From Synaphobranchus kaupii (Eukaryota; Chordata; Actinopteri; Anguilliformes; Synaphobranchidae): 64,000 bases of DNA. Every line of letters starts with the position of its first letter. Positions within the stretch are counted from its first letter, which is position 1. Below are positions 60,261 to 64,000 of this stretch, in pieces. A program made the position numbers and the translations under genes. Location: the NCBI GenBank assembly GCA_029718625.1, contig CM056380.1, positions 112,536,302-112,600,301 on the forward strand, read 5' to 3'. A model generated the notes under the pieces. That model had not been told where the DNA came from and searched no databases. It saw only the letters and a program-made list of their open reading frames with translations.

Positions 60261-61659
60261 GGCTAATTTATCTTCCGGGAGGAGGAGGAGGAGAAGGAGG
60301 AGAAATGGCTGCTGTGCATGCGGGGATAAGTCGATGGCTGAGTTTAAAAGCCTGGTTAGCATTCGGAGCGCCGCGCTGTCGTTTTTTTGCGGCCGTGCGC
60401 ACGTACCGAAGTCCTCACAAATCACGACCGCCTGACACGCGAGGAGGTTTAATGCAGCCTGTCATGTCGGCATTACGCCCGTGACTGGACTCGAATTAGG
60501 GCGTGTCACCTGGGGTCCCTGTTTGATGGTAAATTAGAGTGGAAAGCTGCACTTTGGAGAGGGGGGGGGGGGGGGGGTCGGTCGGGCTTCTCGTTGCAGC
60601 GACTTTACCTTGCCGTCTGTAACCCAATCGCGACTTTTGCGCACCAAGCTTTGCGCCTTTGCGTTATAAGTCTGGCGAAAGAGGGCCACTTCATAGCAAT
60701 AAACCAATCGCATCAGCTCGGCGAAGACAGGTCTGAGGTTAAGGCGGCGATTCAAGCATAAACCGTGAGGCGCAACCAAGCTGTTGACTAGCAACAGGGG
60801 GGCGTCTGTCAACTGTGTCACACTTCTGCAAAACCGCCCCACTGAGAATCAGACTAATGTCTAAAGCTGGCATCTTCCTGGTGGCTAGTGCCGCAAGAAG
60901 AAGTGAGGTTTCCAGGTAGAGAAGGTGAGATAAGACTAGAGACTTGACCTCCTGAGCTCCAGCGGCCCCAGGATGGGAGGGTGGCGCCCAAGACTCCCGG
61001 TGGACTCTGCGCAGTCCGTCTGCGCATGCCGGCATAGGGAGCAGTCAGGCTCTGCAGGGGCGGCGCAGCTCAGCAGCTCGACTGCGCGGGGAAAAGAAGT
61101 GGAGGCTAGCTACACGTTCCGGAAAAAAAAGCGGTGAAGCGGTTTTCACTCCTCCAAATCAACAGTGACGGAAGGGTCCTACAAATACAATTGGGGATCG
61201 TGGCAACAGAACACGTTGTCAACGGCAGCTAGAATAAAAAAATGTAATTATGTGCAGTGTAACACTAAAATACTACTGCTACGTTTTTTTGTTGACAAAC
61301 ATGAGCGCAAATTACAAACCAGTGCGAGTTGATTTTAATCAAAAAATATGATTAAAATGGGGACGTGAAACAACAAATCTTTGCTTTTCCAGTGGGCCTT
61401 TACCTTTAGACAACCGTTCAATATGTGCGTTCTACAAATCAGAAAAGTTAGCATTTGCAGAGATTGCGAAGTTAAAGTTTACAGAGGGGAAGCATGTATT
61501 TCATTAGTACATCATTAGAGATCTATGCGTCCTTCCAGCACTCCAACTGCTTCCTGTACATCTGAGATAAAAGCAAGGGTGGTGCTTGATAAATGGACCT
61601 GTGCTTTATCCCTGTTGATGGAGGTAAATCCTGTGGACGTCCAGGTGGCATCACACAAT

Positions 61660-61692
61660 ATAGAGTGCATGTGTGTGCAGTTTGCATTCATG

Positions 61693-61729
<37 letters not shown>

Positions 61730-61743
61730 TTTGCATTCATGCC

Positions 61744-61777
<34 letters not shown>

Positions 61778-61877
61778 CGTGTGCGTGTGTGGTTTGCGTT
61801 CATGCCTGTGTGTGTGTGTGCATGTGTGTGTGTGCGTGCGTGTGTGTGTGTGTGCGTGTATGTGGTTTGCGTTCATG

Positions 61878-61922
<45 letters not shown>

Positions 61923-61948
61923 ATGTGTATGTGGTTTGCGTTCATGCA

Positions 61949-61980
<32 letters not shown>

Positions 61981-61993
61981 GTTTGCGTTCATG

Positions 61994-62026
<33 letters not shown>

Positions 62027-62050
62027 ATGTGTATGTGGTTTGCGTTCATG

Positions 62051-62083
<33 letters not shown>

Positions 62084-62161
62084 ATGTGTATGCGGTTTGC
62101 GTTCATGCATGTGTGTGTGTGTGTGTGTGTGTGTGCATGTGTATGTGGTTTGCGTTCATGC

Positions 62162-62192
<31 letters not shown>

Positions 62193-62256
62193 TGTGTATG
62201 CGGTTTGCATTCATGCCGGTGTGTGTGTGTGCATGTGTATGTGGTCTGCGTTCATG

Positions 62257-62300
<44 letters not shown>

Positions 62301-62356
62301 TGTGTATGCGGTTTGCGTTCATGCCTGTGTGTGTGTGTGTGTGTGTGTGCGTGCGC
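61660..62356 (+). repeat. TG-rich minisatellite
   Basis: The module GGTTTGCGTTCATGCCTG (or GCATG) alternates with (TG)n runs of variable length and GCATGTGTATG. About a dozen modules. Open frames of up to 280 codons on both strands are artefacts of the repeat. Confidence 0.95.
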
Positions 62357-62724
62357 TTCAAAAATGAAGAAAAGAATGAAAAGAAATTAAAATCAAGACC
62401 CATCATCCATTGGATGGTCATCTACTGCTGTTGAACTAAACACAGGACAGTATGTTTCTGAGGAAAAAAAGGGTGGATGGGGGGGTCAGCAGGCAGGAGG
62501 GAAATAGCCACATTTTTAAGAGGTTGGAATTGTGACAGAAATCGTAGATTTGCTTCGGACGCGATCAGGCACGTTTTTGACATTGAGAGGCGCAAGCGTT
62601 TCAAGGCAAAGTACAAAAACAAAGCAATGCAGAAAACATGAAAGGAGTTCCTTATTGCCCTTAAGAGAGCCTTTTAGAAACAAGTTCCAGCACAGCAATT
62701 CTTCCAAAGCTACTTAATATATCT

Positions 62725-63180
62725 GGTACGGCGCAAGTTTTCCCCGATGTCGCATAACACGGAGGGGAGGGTGAGCGAGTAACGCAGAAGGCAGTCATCC
62801 CACCGGAGTGAGCGACACTGTTCATTTGCACGAGCGCTACACATTTACAGCGAGGGCGGCGAAAACAAGGGCGCTAGTTTTAACGGCTCGATCCCGTCTG
62901 GCGATGCGGTCAGCTCGGAAAAAAGGGGAGGGGAGAGGCGCCGTTTACAAAACCGCTCCAAATTTCCCAATTCGGAAAAAAAAGCAGGTGGGGAAACTGG
63001 ACTTTGGGACGGCGACTCGCTCGAACGGCGTGCCGGGTACGAGAGGCGTCCGGGTACGAGAGGCGTCCGGGTACGAGCCGAGGCTGCTACACACACTAAT
63101 TTCAGTCACACAGTCTCGCTGTGATGCATCTACAGAGGCCACTTATTTACAACGAGTGCTGACATCGCCCGCCTGAGTGT
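62725..63180. promoter_or_regulatory. CpG-rich block (candidate CpG island)
   Basis: CpG dinucleotides are frequent (GTACGGCGCAAG, GAGGGCGGCGAAAAC, CTCGATCCCGTCTGGCGATG) in contrast to the AT-rich surroundings. It could be an internal promoter or island. No transcript start or exon can be shown. Confidence 0.35.
63034..63078 (+). repeat. 17-bp tandem repeat, about 2.7 copies
   Basis: CGGGTACGAGAGGCGTC repeats inside the CpG-rich block. Confidence 0.9.
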
Positions 63181-63358
63181 ATTCTGTTCTCCGTGGACAG
63201 ATCTTTTCGGCTAATGACTCATTATTAATGGCTCATTATTAATGTACTGTATTCCACATAAAAAAAAGGTCATTAACCCAAATTGAAACAAGTTAGTTTT
63301 ATTTTCCATGTGTAATAAGTACAAATACATTGGCATTCTTCCTCCAGCTCTTCCTCAG

Positions 63359-63360
<2 letters not shown>

Positions 63361-63397
<37 letters not shown>
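63361..63397. repeat. (AT)n microsatellite
   Basis: A pure AT tract of about 37 bp. Confidence 0.95.
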
Positions 63398-63401
<4 letters not shown>

Positions 63402-64000
63402 TAAAGATCACAATATAAATATATGTCTAAACATCACAATACTAGTATAAAAATCACAATGAAATTCACAACCTTTCCATTATTATTCTCCTTCTCTGTG
63501 GATCGCTCTGCTTTTGTTAAACTAATCAGTCACTGCAGTTGAAATTATTATTAGGAACAAGTTTGTAATAAAAAAGTTCTCTTTCTCTTCAAAACAATTC
63601 ACAACATCACTCGAGACAATTGACGTCGGACAAAGTCAGGATGATTTGTGTGGCATCCATCACTTTTTATTCAAATGTGACACAATATAAACAATACAAG
63701 GCCTCTCGAGTGCCTCGACCCTGCAGTCACCCAAGTGAAATGAAAATGCCCTCGAAGAATTTAACAGCAGGTACCCCCCACCCCACCCCACCCCAATCAG
63801 AAGGGTCTTACTCCACCTTTCTTCATGCTTGTTCGCGGCACGACAAGCGGCTTTTAACAGGCTGTGGGGAGATAACAAAATCTAGACTCGGTTTTGTCGA
63901 TTTGCACGTAGGTTGTACGCATGTAATCCTGTTAGAAGGTAAATTGTGGCAAGGGAGCGACTGGAGCCACAATGGCTGACCGCAGGGAGAAAATTGCCGT

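Larger units (their letters stand above)
59576..61650. other. Intronic DNA, no gene
   Basis: Contains a roughly 44-bp repeat (59805-59915), (GGA)n at 60277-60303, a 17-base G run at 60561-60577 and CpG-rich sequence near 60960-61100. No exon is recognised. Confidence 0.5.
62360..64000. other. Intronic DNA, no gene
   Basis: Holds the CpG-rich block below, an (AT)n tract at 63361-63397 and otherwise unique sequence to the window edge. No exon is recognised. Confidence 0.5.

Noticed and set aside
61525..62434. Open frames of up to 280 codons with cysteine-valine repeats
   Set aside because: TG-repeat artefact; cysteine-rich appearance is only TGT codons, not a toxin or metallothionein.

Overview
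The window looks like intronic DNA of a teleost fish. It has a spliced LRR exon with vertebrate splice signals, fish-type tRNA-derived SINEs, a Tc1-like DNA transposon, several MITE-like fold-backs, long (CA)n/(TG)n tracts and many minisatellites. There are no operons, ribosome binding sites or long bacterial-style genes. The SINE family (internal segment around CCAGCTGTATAAATGG, tail around GTCTGCTAAATGCCTGTAATG) suggests an early-branching teleost such as an eel or tarpon relative. That placement is an inference from memory of repeat families, not a search result.

Only one cellular protein-coding exon is supported: a 127-bp minus-strand exon at 199-325. It encodes two leucine-rich repeats that best fit LRMDA (C10orf11), a gene with very large introns that is needed for melanocyte differentiation. 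Its acceptor (326-327) is an ordinary U2-type site with a long pyrimidine tract. Its donor is not GT: the exon is followed directly by ATATCCTTT, the consensus 5' splice site of U12-type AT-AC introns. Everything to the right of 325 would then be upstream intron, at least 63.7 kb, and 1-198 is the start of the downstream minor-spliceosome intron.

Layout: 1-4700 exon, a GC-rich block beside it and unique intron; 4.7-10.6 kb SINEs, a minisatellite that grew inside a SINE, G-rich tracts and a MITE; 10.6-21.2 kb mostly unique intron with possible regulatory blocks; 21.2-24.4 kb two minisatellites (36 bp and 71 bp) with MITEs between; 24.4-28.5 kb unique; 28.5-31.3 kb two minisatellites (33 bp and 43 bp) with higher-order structure; 31.3-35.3 kb MITEs and SINEs; 35.4-40.4 kb unique blocks and CA/TG tracts; 42.4-43.6 kb Tc1-like element with an internally deleted transposase; 43.7-44.3 kb 24-bp array; 44.3-54 kb unique; 54-57.7 kb MITE, 32-bp array and a 1.7-kb 34-bp array; 57.7-64 kb unique, a TG-rich array and a CpG-rich block.

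The genes do not form a system here. The main points of interest are the AT-AC splice site, the SINE-born minisatellite, the higher-order minisatellites and a set of high-complexity intronic blocks that could be conserved enhancers (inference only; no alignment was possible). I did not find a convincing undescribed biological system.
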